Positions 13,931-24,771 of a DNA stretch of 64,000 bases are shown here, in pieces. The translations under genes and the position numbers were made by a program. This stretch comes from Uloborus plumipes (Eukaryota > Arthropoda > Arachnida > Araneae > Uloboridae): NCBI GenBank assembly GCA_038373865.1, contig JAXGGA010002034.1:1-64000 (forward strand), in the 5' to 3' direction. How positions within the stretch are numbered: position 1 is the first letter of the stretch; each line of letters opens with the position of its first letter. The notes beneath the pieces were generated by a model. It did no database searches, was not told where the DNA came from, and worked only from the letters and a program-made list of their open reading frames with translations.

Positions 13931-14549
13931 AGAAATTCTTATAAACGCGTAGGAATGAAATGCACGTATGTATTTTTAATAAGCCCAGGTTGGCATTGTG
14001 CTCTGCATTAGAATAAATGATAACACATTTTTGTTAAGTGTTTTGAGGAATGTGTTATTAAATAAGGTGTATTTATTTAATGATGGGTAACGCCTAAATA
14101 AATCAAAACTTAATGCAGTTAGAAAAAGTAAAATGTTTTGCGAAGTGATGAAATGAAAACCGCGCACGAACTTGCGTGATGTGTGCAATAACATGCTCAA
14201 ATTTAAAGATAATTGAACTCATAAGTATTAATTTGCTTAGAAAATCGAAAATCATTTGAAATATTGTCTCTGTCGCTTTGTTTCTAATTTTCAAAATTCC
14301 TCAAACAGAACGAATTTTAAAGAAATCTCAAATCTGGAACCATTAAAAATGCAACCACTCGTTAGCAGCCACATTAACGGAAGTCGAACGTTCCACGAGT
14401 AGTTTTTTGAAGTGATTTTTTTTCCTGAATATTTTTACATTTAATGTAGGCAAATTAAGAGTGATCAAACAAGTATGTGGTTTAGTGTTAGTTTTTATTG
14501 TACTTGCTCTGACGATAGCGGATAGGACAAGATTTTAATAGTTACCAAA

Positions 14550-15137
14550 CAGTGGTTGGAAAAACTACATATTTTTCGTAGCGAACTACAACTACTTTCT
14601 TATAAATGTAGTTAACTAAAGCTACAACTACTTTTTTTTATATATATAGCGAGCTACACTACTTTTGAAATGTAGTTGCTACTTCGCTACTTTTTAAAAA
14701 ATAAATAAAAAAAAAGAATACACCGTTTGAGGATCGACCGAAAAAATTCGAAAAGTGGTTTAGATTAAAAAATTACCTCATTCGAATATGAAATAGAAAT
14801 AGGAATTGTCTTTGAATTTATTTGTTACTTTTCCTTTTTGTACCTTTTTTTGCTAAAATTTGTCCTTTTTAGATTTTTTTTACAATTTTTACGAATATTC
14901 GCTGCAAGAACCACCTTATTTTTTTCCTTTGTTCTCTTTTTTTTTTAAATTTTTTTAATTTTTTTTTTTTTTCAATTTAAAAGTAGTTTTCAGAAATCGC
15001 TACTAACTACTTTTTTTTGCATCGCGCTACTCACTACTCTACTTTTTACAAAAAGTAGTGCACTACTCTACAAACTACTAAGAAATGTAACTACTACAGT
15101 AGTTTCGCTACTTGTAGCGCGCTACTTCCAACCACTG
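14550..15137. mobile_element. hAT-type non-autonomous element
   Basis: 588 bp bounded by CAGTGGTTGGAA and TTCCAACCACTG, with a perfect 8-bp target duplication TTACCAAA (14542-14549 and 15138-15145). The interior is full of (G)CTACTTTT/GTAGTT subterminal motifs. No open transposase frame. Confidence 0.92.
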
Positions 15138-15770
15138 TTACCAAATAGACAATAAATAATAGTCTATATGAAGTTGATTGTTACTTAAGTTAATAAAATG
15201 ATTTCAAGGAAGACCCTAAGCGAGCATAGTTTTTTAAATTTTGGGCTTTTGAAAGTTTTTTCGAGGCCTTTCTTGATTTCAGTAATCAGTTTAAAAGTTT
15301 TAAAAGCTTATTGAAAAACTTATTTGCCTCAGAGTACAGTGTTTTGCTGGAAACACCTAAATTGTGTATCAAGAATTTTATGACAAGATTAAATTTTCAA
15401 ATGAATGTTTTGTGTTACATTCTGCAAGAGAAAGTAAAATTAGTTGATAACAATTAACTCGCCTTGTAGGCCTGGAGAGAAAAACTTAAGATCGCTCAAC
15501 TTAAACACGATTGTTTGGAAACATGTGAACTATCAGTCTCCTCTATGCGTTACGCAGTCTTCACTCACCAGCAACAAAACTGGTGGTTGGGGGGAGGGGG
15601 GGCTTCAAATTCCCCGAACCTGCACGTATGATGTTTACGCATCGTTTAAAACGAAGGGAAAAATAGTTTTGAAAACTGCTGTTTTTCGAAATAAGGGTCA
15701 AGAATTGTGTCGTTCATCGCAAAAGTGGTTTGTCTTCATATTTCTCAGTGCGTATCTGTTTTATAAATGA

Positions 15771-17400
15771 CTAGCGGTACCCGCACGGCTTTGCCCGTGG
15801 TATAAAATTAAAAATTCATTTGTAAAAAATTGATATAGCAGAAAAAATACTCTATTTTAGTTATTCAACTAAAATTCTTTTAAAGAATGATGTAAAAATT
15901 TGGTATGGACCCCACACTACTTCCTTTTACGTGTAAATTTCTTAGCCTTAAGTGCTAAATAGTGCTTGGAGTGAGAAAGATAACAATTCAAACATTTACA
16001 TCCCTAGTTTGCCACAAAACAATGCAAAAAATGTTTTTCAATGATTAATCTCCTAAATATCGCCGATTTTTACATCATTCAGTGGATTTTTCGCAAAATA
16101 TCGCCAATAGCACCAAATTGAACCCAAATAAAAAAAATAAATTTTTTCGCCAAATTTGCCACCAACTTGGCGATATGTCGCCAAATTGGCGTCAAACACT
16201 TGGCGACTAAAAGCTTGGCGATATTTCGCCAAGTGCTCGCGCCAATTCATATCACTTTTGTCTGCATTGAAATTAACACTGATTTACCCCATAAAAGGGG
16301 TAAAAACCCCCTTGGGGAATTTCGAATGCAACCCCAAGGGGAGGTGCACAAAAATAAGCCAAAAGAGAAAATAAGAACAATTTTGCTGCTCACAGAAATC
16401 TTACCAAAGTTTAGAAGAAGAAGAAAGTTTTCTTTCCTAACTTCAAAAACAAAATAATAGAAATTTCGTGCATTATTCTTCATCATGATAATAAAAACAA
16501 TAAACATCGACAAACATCAACCAGCAAATGATAAATTAAAAGCCAAACTCATTCACTCAAGCCATTTACTGCAATTTATATTGAAATAAAAAAAAAAGGA
16601 AATAAAATATGTTCTGCCAGACGATAAATTTAGAATGGTTTACTATCATGTTGTTTCTTTTTTGACCTCATTTGGTTAAACAATGTTTCCCTCTTCTACA
16701 CAAATCGTCAGATCGCCAAAATATCTCTAAACTCACAAAAATGGTACGCGTCAGTTTCTTCCTTCTCTACCTTTTTTAAAGAAAGGACTCGATTTCTCAT
16801 TTGATTGACTGGTGCCATCTTATCACGATTTTATTATATTTCATTTGACTAATTTTAATAAGGCTTGGAGTTTGGATTGCTACAAAAACAAATACATTTT
16901 TAAAATTATTAATGGAAAAAGAACGAAACAAATAAACGAAATAAAAACGTAACCATGGTAACAACATTAAAAGTTGATTTCCGTTGATAAAATAATTCAT
17001 TTCATTAACCATTTTAGAATCGTTTGGCTTACTTTACTGAAGATAAGCCTTGAATTCCAGGATTCTAAAAACAATTGTTACAGCTCTCCTGATGATCGTA
17101 GAAACTTCGAAAAAACTTCATTTTGTGCAGAAAATTTCAAGCTTTCGAATGACATAAGACTTGAAAATGTGTATGAAATATTTCTTCCCTATTTTATAGA
17201 ATTTCTGCTAAGAATTCGAATAGAAAAAGAACGAAATGGAATTTTCGAAAAATCGCTTCGAGGTGCAAAACTACATGCTACAAACTAATTTTGTGTCAAG
17301 TGGCATGAAAATCGACCGAACGGTTTGGGCGCTACGCGCGTAACAGACAGACAGAAGGACAGAAAGAAAGACAAACCTTCAGCTTTATTATTAGTAGAGA
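15771..17400 (-). mobile_element. Helitron-like element
   Basis: Read on the minus strand it starts A|TCTCTACTAATAATAAAGC at 17400 and ends in a GC hairpin (CACGGGCAAAGCCGTG) shortly before CTAG|T at 15771. This matches Helitron 5'-TC, 3'-hairpin-CTRR and insertion between A and T. A second repeat family lies inside (15901-16360). The region 16974-17288 reads as 104 open codons (from a TTG) but is repeat DNA shared with 63542-63856. No Rep/helicase coding was recognised, so it is non-autonomous. Confidence 0.72.
15901..16360 (+). repeat. TTGGCGA-rich dispersed repeat, copy 1
   Basis: Starts TGGTATGGACCCCACACTAC, continues CTTCCTTTTACGTGTAAATT, and holds repeated TTGGCGA(C/T)A phrases at 16160-16240. 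It ends near CCCAAGGGGAGGTGCAC. Other copies are at 45345-46152 (opposite strand) and 46484-46925. Class unknown. The short frames here (16053-16513) track the repeat. Confidence 0.75.
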
Positions 17401-17455
17401 TATCACATTTAGTTACGTCCTTTAGTACAAAAATTCACTTTTCCAAAGATAAATA

Positions 17456-17638
17456 CTGTCGTCCCCGCTTAATCGGGTAACGGATAAACGAATACTCCGC
17501 CGTATAGGAATATATCTCGGAACCGAATCTTTCCTATACCATAAACGCAATGTTAAAGATCCCCGCTTAACAGAATACCCCGCTTTATCGAATATTATTT
17601 CCTTGAACCGACGATATTCGTTTAAGCATGGCCGACAG
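17456..17638. mobile_element. Small Tigger/mariner-like MITE
   Basis: 183 bp with ends CTGTCGTCCCCGCTTAATCG and (complement of) CTGTCGGCCATGCTTAAACG, flanked by TA. It lies directly downstream of the Helitron-like end. The minus-strand frame 17422-17775 runs through it and is not a gene. Confidence 0.7.
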
Positions 17639-17999
17639 TATCTAAATAGTAGCAGAAAACTGCTATTTTTTTCGCCATGGAAAAATTTATAAATAGCTTT
17701 CTTAATAAAGGCTATCGTACATTTGCAAGAAGATACGCCGCTTTTACAATAAACCACACAATTGGGTCTGACCATGGTCAGTCAGGGAAGGAAATCCTTA
17801 TTATGAGAAATGGAGAAACAACTTTTTTAAGTCCACTCATACATTTGCTCTCCGAGTCGCCACAGTCGGAATCGGTCGCCATGGTGATGATATCCGTTGA
17901 TCCTAATGACTTGATTGGGCGGAATTATGACTGTTGATTAAAAGCGAAAAGGTAAAAATAAAAGCGGATCCGAAAAATGTCTGCAGAAGTTTTGCCCAA

Positions 18000-19130
18000 C
18001 ATTTATATTCTTCTTTTCCCCCGTAACCGTAACCTGCAGTGCACTGATCCATCCCAAATGCGAAAGCTATATCCCCACACATCCGACGCCACTGCGAAAC
18101 GCTCGCTTTTCAGAAATATGTAATTAGATATATGAAAATTCGGGAAAATTTAATTAGAAATTAGCCGTGCGCCCGCCGCCAGTATTCAAATGAGAAGCAA
18201 ACGCGCATACACACTTGAAGAAAAATATAATTATCTCTTCTCTAATTTTGTGCATTAAACGATCATTAATTTTCTACTTGTGCCTTTCCCTTTCTTGACG
18301 CCAACAGGATTAATGGAAGTACGCAGTGACGAAAATATATTGTTATTCTTGATTAACATGCGCGCGATACGGGTTTATAAAGTTATCTAATTAGGCACAT
18401 AAATATTGGCATTTCTTATTAATAGATGAGGAAGAGTGTGTACCAGAGGCGAGGGAGGCAGGGGGGGGGGCGCCCAATAGGAACCCCGCGGAGTGGAATT
18501 TTAATTTTTGGATTTTTACTGAGAGTATTGCGGGAGGGTCGTCGTCTTGTGTGAAAACTGAATCGATACGGGGGTTATTGCAATCGTTCGATCGTTAGCG
18601 CCAAGCCATTTAGGAGGTGTTTGGGCCTATGAACGAGCTGAAAATGAGCCAGATAAATTCATGAATGCTTGATTAAAGGCATCCGCGTCATCTGATAAAG
18701 TTGTTTTTCGCTTTTCTCTCTGGCGCGCGCGAGGCACAGGCTGTTTAGATGTGTTCCAAAAGCCCCGGCATCTGATAGATGACCGAATCTGGTTGATGGC
18801 TAAATGTCTTTGCTGTCGCGCTGATTTCCGTCGACAATGGGTCGTTAATTAAAAACGACGACTGCGAGTGGGCTCCGAACGACTTTCTTTAGAACGCTTT
18901 TTGTCGAGGGATTCGTTGTAACAATCACGCCATTAAAGAGGGTGATTTTTCTCTCGTTTTGTGAGTCTATTAGAACGAAGGGCATAATGATGAAGGCTTC
19001 GCGCGTAAATCTGTGGGAAAAAATGAGCGGATTTATGCCATCGCCAAGTGATATTAAAAATGACGAACTCATCACCATTCGGCTGCTATCGGGAGGTGGT
19101 ATCTGATGGATGATTTTGGAGGCTCATTTT
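18000..19130. promoter_or_regulatory. Repeat-poor 1.1-kb intronic block with a TAATTA cluster, candidate enhancer
   Basis: The longest stretch without transposon signatures in the first 23 kb. Positions 18120-18420 hold at least nine TAATTA, ATTAAT or TAATTAG cores (TGTAATTAGAT, TTTAATTAGAAATTAG, CATTAATTTTC, GGATTAATGG, TCTAATTAGGC). These are suited to homeodomain proteins, and to Dri/ARID3 itself, whose known preference is ATTAA-type sites. 18430-19080 is GC-richer with CpGs. The open frame after AACCTGCAG at 18037-18120 was considered and not called. Function is inference. Confidence 0.28.
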
Positions 19131-20492
19131 CAGTTTTCAGCTGCTGATCTGATGGACCATCTTCAATGAGTAAATTTTTGTCTTTTAAGCAGGCTTTGAG
19201 AAGTAATCACACGAAATACTAACGAAGTAAAAGGGTTATGTATCATAAAATGACTGAAATATTCCAATGGCAAAATTGGGGAAATTTTATAGTCGCCAGC
19301 AGCTAGTAATAAAGATTTCATGAATTGCCTTTTTTTTTTTTTTGGACTCAAAGCGTTAAATGATATTTCGTCTTTTTCTAACTGTTGAAGTTAATAACTT
19401 TAAATACAGGAGTTAATGCAATGTATTGTTAACATTTCAGTTCATAAAAGATGCATCTTGATTTTGGTAGAAATGATTTTACCATTTACCTATCTTGTTG
19501 TGGGCATTTAGTTCATCTTTTTTCTTTCTTAATTCATTAATTAATTAATTTGTTTTTTTGAGGTCGCGATCAGGACATGACTGATATATAGTTCTTTAAT
19601 CACCATTTTTTTTCAGTTCCTCTTCCCGAATTTAGTTTATCGCTAATTTTTGCCCGTATATCTTTAATTTTTCACAATATAGTGGTATTTGTAGATAACT
19701 TTGGCAGTACAGTTAGGGCAAAAAACTATATTCCGGATAAATTTGAACTGTGTAGGTTTTTTAAACTTCTTTATCTTTTTAAGTAGATTTGACTTTTAAA
19801 GAATTGTGTAAAATCCAATATTGGACTCTAATTGCAAGATTATAACATCAGTTTTCTGCTTGATGGCAACACTGAACTCAGCTCTTTGTGTTATGAAAGT
19901 ATTAGCCACTGTTTAGAAGTTGCTATCGAATGTTGATTCAAACTTTTTGAAATCTCTCATCCTGCATTCTCATATTATGTGCAGTATAATTAGCGATAGA
20001 AATCTTTAGATGCTATAAAAAATTCTATACGACTTTCTAATTATTTTAGCCCCTCTCCGCTCGTGCAAATTGGCAGTGCTTTTCTTAAATCAGTTTATTT
20101 TGTGTCACGTTTTTTAGCCGTTCGAAGTGACTCTAAGTTTCATTATACCTTTAGATCGAGTTAATATTTGGTTTTTATTTTCAAAATTTCTTAATTTTCC
20201 TTAGCTTCATAATATTTTAGGAGTTTTTCGTTAATGTATGCCAATAGATACTGTAATTATTAAAATACGAGTGGATCAATCAAAAATAGAAAACGCAGAT
20301 TAAGGTTATTCTGAATTACTTAAATCTCGACCCCATAAGTTAGCAAAAAATAGGAATATGTCACCAAGTTGGGAAAAATTTGTCGCCGGAAAGAAGATGC
20401 CAGATATAGTGTCAGTTTGGCGATATTGACTGTACTTGGCAAGATTCATTTTGATCCCAAAGACAAACATTGCCCATATTTGTATGTTTAAT

Positions 20493-20540
20493 ACTGGCTT
20501 TCCCTCGTTGGTTCTTTCGAACCAATGAGGGAAAGCCAGT
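20493..20540. repeat. Near-perfect 22-bp stem, 4-base loop hairpin
   Basis: 20493-20514 and 20519-20540 are inverted copies with one mismatch (C/T), separated by TTTC. The outer stem begins ACTGGCTTTCCCTC. No flanking target duplication was seen. Confidence 0.9.
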
Positions 20541-20716
20541 TTTACAGAGGTGATCAGGTTTCTCAACCGGGTGGCTATGCGGCAATCTGTAAGGGGCACG
20601 GGATTAATTGCGGAAGAGAACACAAAATTATATTAAAACTTAACTATTGTAATATCTTGTAATAAAACTCGGAACTGGCGTTGAAAAATAATACAAAGAA
20701 CTAGCAGATATTGAAC

Positions 20717-20751
20717 ATTGCTGTGAAGTACACGTCATACTTCACAGCAAT
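20717..20751. repeat. Perfect 14-bp stem, 7-base loop hairpin
   Basis: ATTGCTGTGAAGTA pairs perfectly with TACTTCACAGCAAT around loop CACGTCA. It lies 177 bp after the hairpin at 20493. Confidence 0.9.
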
Positions 20752-20914
20752 AGGAAAGATTTTCACGTTTCAAGAAGCAAGCTTATTTTCAGGGGGCCCA
20801 GAACCTAAATTTTTGTGAGACGAGAAATTCTCAATTAACCGAAAAAGACTCTGATGATAAAAAAATAACAATGAATAAACTCGTGTGCTTGCATGCATAT
20901 CTACATCTGTTGAG

Positions 20915-21015
20915 AAGAAACATTAGGCATGAAAAGAATTTCCATACCGTTAGTCAAATTTTGTCAGATAAATTTTTGGGAGGTCACAGTGACCTCCCAT
21001 CAACTGCTTTTGGCG
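20915..21015. repeat. Dispersed repeat with perfect GGGAGGTCAC palindrome
   Basis: 20978-20998 is a perfect inverted repeat, GGGAGGTCAC-a-GTGACCTCCC, containing AGGTCAcagTGACCT (20981-20995). Related text recurs at 1039, 46925, 61220 and 63115. Element class was not recognised. Confidence 0.5.
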
Positions 21016-21239
21016 CCACTGCTTTTTGGGAGAATATTTTGGGGCTACATTTAGTCAAGTTGGAGCGAAAAATTGATTTTAGAAAAAAGCCAAATTCTTT
21101 TCAAAAAAATGAATTCAAAAGCTTTACTTTGTAAGAACGAAGACTCGTGAATACTCGAACAAATTTTTTTAGAATAAAAATAATACATATCTAATTGGCA
21201 TGATACAGCACCAAGAAATTAAAACGTTTCTGTCGAAAT

Positions 21240-21670
21240 AAAGAGTAGACTAACGTTCCTCTCCTCAGAGAAAGTAGGGAAGCGGGGGTGGGAAACTCTT
21301 GCTCTTCTCTCGGAAGATTCCCTTTTTTATTAAAAGTTTACCTCTTTGCTCGGAATCGAGTTTCTCTTTTTCCTCCCGCTCGTGCGGAGACGTAGCGCCA
21401 TCTGTCGCTCCTGAGTGAAGTTAGTAGGGGATTCCTTGCGGTATGATTGATAATTGAAAAATGAGAGCCCAGAGCCTGTCGTGCACCCAATTTATTTTAT
21501 GTCATACTCAGGGGAAACCTGCATCCTGTTGCTCGGGCAGCGCGAGTGATGAATGGAGCCGAATTTGTTCTGGATTATACATGGAAAAGCTGGCCAACAA
21601 AATAGTTCTGTTAATTGATGACTAATCTTCGGCGAAAGTTGGGCCCCGGTAAAAGAAGTAATTGAAACTG
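21240..21670. promoter_or_regulatory. Repeat-poor intronic block close to the retn exon, candidate enhancer
   Basis: GC-richer island with GCGCCATCTGTCGC, TTTATTTTATGTCATA, TTGATGACTAATC and GGGCAGCGCGAGTG. It is bordered by AT-rich DNA and a CT-rich run at 21713-21730. No coding frame with homology or transposon end was seen. Confidence 0.22.
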
Positions 21671-22690
21671 CGTTTCATTAAATGGAGAAGGCGGGCTTGG
21701 TTTTATACTTTTTCTCTCTCTCTCGTCTACTCCACCCCCCCCCCTCACTTTCTACGATTATTCGGCCAATCTGAACGCCCGTTAATTCTATTTCTTCCAT
21801 TCCCTCCCCTGAAAAATGTTCTTTTCTGCATTTCGTTCACGTTTATATACATCGCCATTTTAATTACTTCAGAGATATGAGATAATTATGTGCTACTCAA
21901 TGCTGGGTATTATTTTTGTATTTCACCATTGATTATTATTTCTTTTTTTTTTTTTTTTCGCTTCTTTCCAAGTTGTATGTTAGAAGCTTCGCTGATCTCC
22001 CGCTGCTCTACAAAATGTTCTATTATTATAAGCTTAGAACATTATTGTTTAAACTTCGTTGATGGAAGACATGATTTACGTGCAAATTTATTGCTTAATA
22101 GACCAAGTATGAGGCCCAAGATTTGTTAGGGTTGAAAATCCGTTGCCTGTATAGTTGTCGCAATTTAAAGATAAAACAGTTTCATTCATTTAATGTCCTC
22201 TTGTGTTCAAAATAACGAAAAAACTCGAAGAAAAAAGTTATATTCATATTTTTTTTTATTCCCTCAAGAATAATGACATTAAATAAATTGACTATTTTTG
22301 CGGATTGTTAAGAGAAAAAATATAGTTTGGCCAATTTTTGTTCAGGAAACGTCAAAGTTCCTTGAGCAGAGGTTTACCTTAGTCGAATCAACATTTAGCT
22401 GCCAAAGTTGAATGATTATTTAATTCTCTGTTCCAGAAATAATTTAATTGCAATTAAACTATCTTTGTTGACTCTGAACTCTTTTTTATTGTGCTAGCAA
22501 ATAAAAAAGGAAAAACTAGGATTCGTACAGTTAATGCTTGATTTTGCGAACCTCTTACCAATCCTAACGTATTTTTTGCAGATATAATTCCAATTCAATG
22601 TCGTGAATTCTAGATTTTATAAATTCTTTTCGTGGTCCTTAGTTCCAATCAGTTTGTAAAATCGAAAGTCAGCTGATTTTCGTGGTAATA

Positions 22691-23160
22691 CAGTCGAACT
22701 GTTTTATCTCGAACCTGCTTATCTCGAAAACTTCTCTATGTCGAAATTTTTCAATTTCCCTGCTTTACAGCATAAATTTAATGTTTTATCTCATGTTTAT
22801 CTCGAATGATATTTCCCGAAAACCTCTATATCTCGAATTTTGACGACTCTCATTTTTGAATTTCATCTCCAGCCACCTTTATCAATGGTATGACTTGGAG
22901 ACAAAAATCATCTTCTGCACAATCATTCAAAGACTATGTTCGTACATAAAGGTATGCATTAACTTGCTGTCGATGTAGTCATCACAGTTAGTAACACACA
23001 ACATCTCGTACAGTAAAATACTCAACAATATCAATGCAAAACAAGCTATTAAGTATTTGAATTTATTCCAATTGCTTATTTTTGTAAATTTTATCTCGAA
23101 ACCTCTATATCTCGAATTTTTCTTCCGTCCCGTGAAATTCGAGATAGGCAGGTTTGACTG
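22691..23160 (-). mobile_element. Tigger-like MITE ending 41 bp before the retn splice acceptor
   Basis: 470 bp, ends CAGTCGAACTG and (complement of) CAGTCAAACCTGCCTATCTC, flanked by TA on both sides. TATCTCGAA-type subterminal repeats occur inside. It is the same family as 33475-34650 (opposite orientation), which aligns along nearly its whole length. No transposase frame. It supplies most of the open reading that runs into the exon at 23202. Confidence 0.85.
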
Positions 23161-23201
23161 TATACCTGACCTCACTACAACCTCCGCATTCTGTGTTGCA
23201 G

Positions 23202-23459
23202 GCGAAGATGACAATTGCAATAGCGTCCCGTCCACCCCCAACCCCCTGGCGATGCCCCAGGAGCAGGCCCTCAACCTGGAGGTGTCCCGGAACAGCTCCA
23301 CCAACAACGGCGGCGCGGACCACAAACCGCCACTAGGTCTTCTGAGGGACCAGGACAGCCACCACCACAACTCGAGCAGCAAGCGTCCCAAGATCGAGGA
23401 GGACAGGTTGTCTCGGTCGGGGATGCCCAGCACGCACATCAAGATCACCAGCAACAGAG
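23202..23459 (+). CDS. retn: ARID3/dead ringer (retained) homologue, penultimate coding exon
   Basis: Internal exon of an ARID3-family (Dri/Bright) nuclear transcription factor that binds AT-rich DNA. It is bounded by acceptor TTCTGTGTTGCAG and the strong donor AG|GTGAGT. It enters and leaves in phase 1, and its 258 bp are a multiple of three, so skipping it would keep frame. Its GC- and third-position-C-rich codons stand out against the AT-rich flanks. The peptide is a low-complexity linker: an N/P-rich start (DDNCNSVPSTPNP), an ALNLEVSRNSS segment, a His-containing stretch, a basic patch SKRPKIEEDR that could serve as a nuclear localisation signal, then THIKITSNRG leading into the last exon. 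The ARID domain is not in the window. Family assignment rests mainly on the next exon. The unbroken upstream frame reaching position 23057 is a transposon-derived intron, not coding. Confidence 0.78.
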
Positions 23460-24085
23460 GTGAGTGGCATTTTCCCCAGAACAGACGTCCCATTCTGTAA
23501 AATGAAGAACATTTTAGTTAATGAGCAGTAAGTAACCACCCTTGAGCCAGAGGGGGCCAAGGCAGAACTACATACAAAATACCGATAGCCTGATCAGGAT
23601 ATCCAGAGACTGCAGCATTGTCCCTGTTATGGTCTCACTAGTCTAGACTTAGCACATCAACGAAACTCTGATCTGCGAAATCAACACCAAAAGAGATTTC
23701 ATAAAAACCATCACACGACTAAGAACAGGACACTTCAGAGGCATGAAAGTTCGCAAAGATGGGAACGTCCTCTGGCTCTAATTGGAGAATTCCCTCCTTT
23801 TGACCAAAAGCTATTCTTTGAATATTATAGAGATCGCTTCTTGCGTACTTGCTACCCATGGCTTTATTTGATCTTTTATGGACACGACACCACCACCACT
23901 AGCAAAAGTCTGTAAATAATAAGCAAGCCATAGCCTTGGCTCAAGGAAGGTTTATTTTAATGATTATTACTTAAACTTTATGTTCAATTTACGAGTTGAA
24001 TTGTACCATTACAGTTCGGTTTGTTAGACTTCAGATAATGGTAATGCTTTATTCTTTCGATTGGAATTCTTCATGTGAGGTTATT

Positions 24086-24445
24086 CAGGGGTCAATCTAG
24101 AGAGAAATTAGGTCCGTTAAAGGACTCTTCACAAAATTGAGTCACTCAAAAAGGGACCCTTCACAAAATTTAGTTTCCCAAAACAAAAAGTGACCCTTCA
24201 CAAAATTCAAAAACTCAAAAAGGGATCCTTCACAAAATTCAGTCACTCAAAAATGGACCTTTCACAAAGATCCCACACTCGAAAACGGACTCTTCACAGA
24301 AATCAGAGTTTAAAGAATGATCAGGAATATTTCTTGCCGTAACTATTTTTCACAAAATTACGAATTAGTTTTCACAAAATTCCAAACTATTTTTCACAAA
24401 ATTCCAAAAACAGGACCTTGGTCAAATATCCTGGATTGACCCCTG
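24086..24445. mobile_element. hAT-like MITE with internal tandem units, in the last retn intron
   Basis: Ends CAGGGGTCAATC and GATTGACCCCTG, with TTATT repeated on both flanks (24081-24085, 24446-24450). The interior is a degenerate array of TTCACAAAATTCAGTCACTC-like units of about 30 bases. The 5-bp duplication is shorter than the usual hAT 8 bp, so superfamily is tentative. Confidence 0.7.
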
Positions 24446-24771
24446 TTATTTCATTTAGAGTGTTTAAGATGATTTTTATATTTCAAGTATTAATTGTCAA
24501 ATAACCTTATGTAGAAAAGTCTACTATTCAGAAATCAATAAAAATTAGCTTCCTGATGAGAAGTAGACGTTTTTTCCGTAGTCAAGTATTGCTATAATAA
24601 ACGGTCAACTCAAGCTACATGATAAGTGGGTATAACGACTCTATTTATAGTTTCTGCAAACAATAATTTTTAGCAATATTCAAAATGCTTTTCAAACTTG
24701 TCGCACGTTATATTTCGGCTATTTTAAGTTTAACTAGTTTTTTCTTTGCTTCTAAAAGCAATTATTTTAAG

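Larger units (their letters stand above)
1..23201 (+). other. Probable large upstream intron of the retn homologue
   Basis: No convincing exon was found on either strand before 23202. Since the exon at 23202 needs an upstream partner supplying one base of a split codon, this stretch is inferred to be intron. The other possibility is that short exons, or the ARID exons, lie here unrecognised. It alternates AT-rich transposon debris, homopolymer runs (for example T runs at 1262-1280, 3831-3847 and 12369-12392) and GC-richer repeat-poor blocks listed separately. Nothing recognisable was seen in 1061-2860, 3650-5780, 6075-6740, 9160-11400, 11690-13520 or 19140-20480, apart from simple repeats. 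Confidence 0.5.

Noticed and set aside
16974..17288. Conserved 104-codon protein shared with 63542-63856
   Set aside because: It starts with TTG, lies in a Helitron-like repeat, and differences between copies are mostly amino-acid-changing.
18037..18123. Possible exon after AACCTGCAG with about 28 open codons
   Set aside because: No donor or homology. Faint resemblance of one phrase to the end of the ARID domain (RKLYPH against KYLYPY) is too short to trust.
22927..23493. 188-codon open frame on the minus strand, the longest in the window
   Set aside because: It is antisense to the GC-rich retn exon and the adjoining Tigger-like MITE. The exon's splice sites and homology are on the plus strand.
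23057..23500. 147-codon plus-strand frame taken as a single gene
   Set aside because: Its first third is MITE and intron. Only 23202-23459 is exon, and its last codons are intron after the GTGAGT donor.
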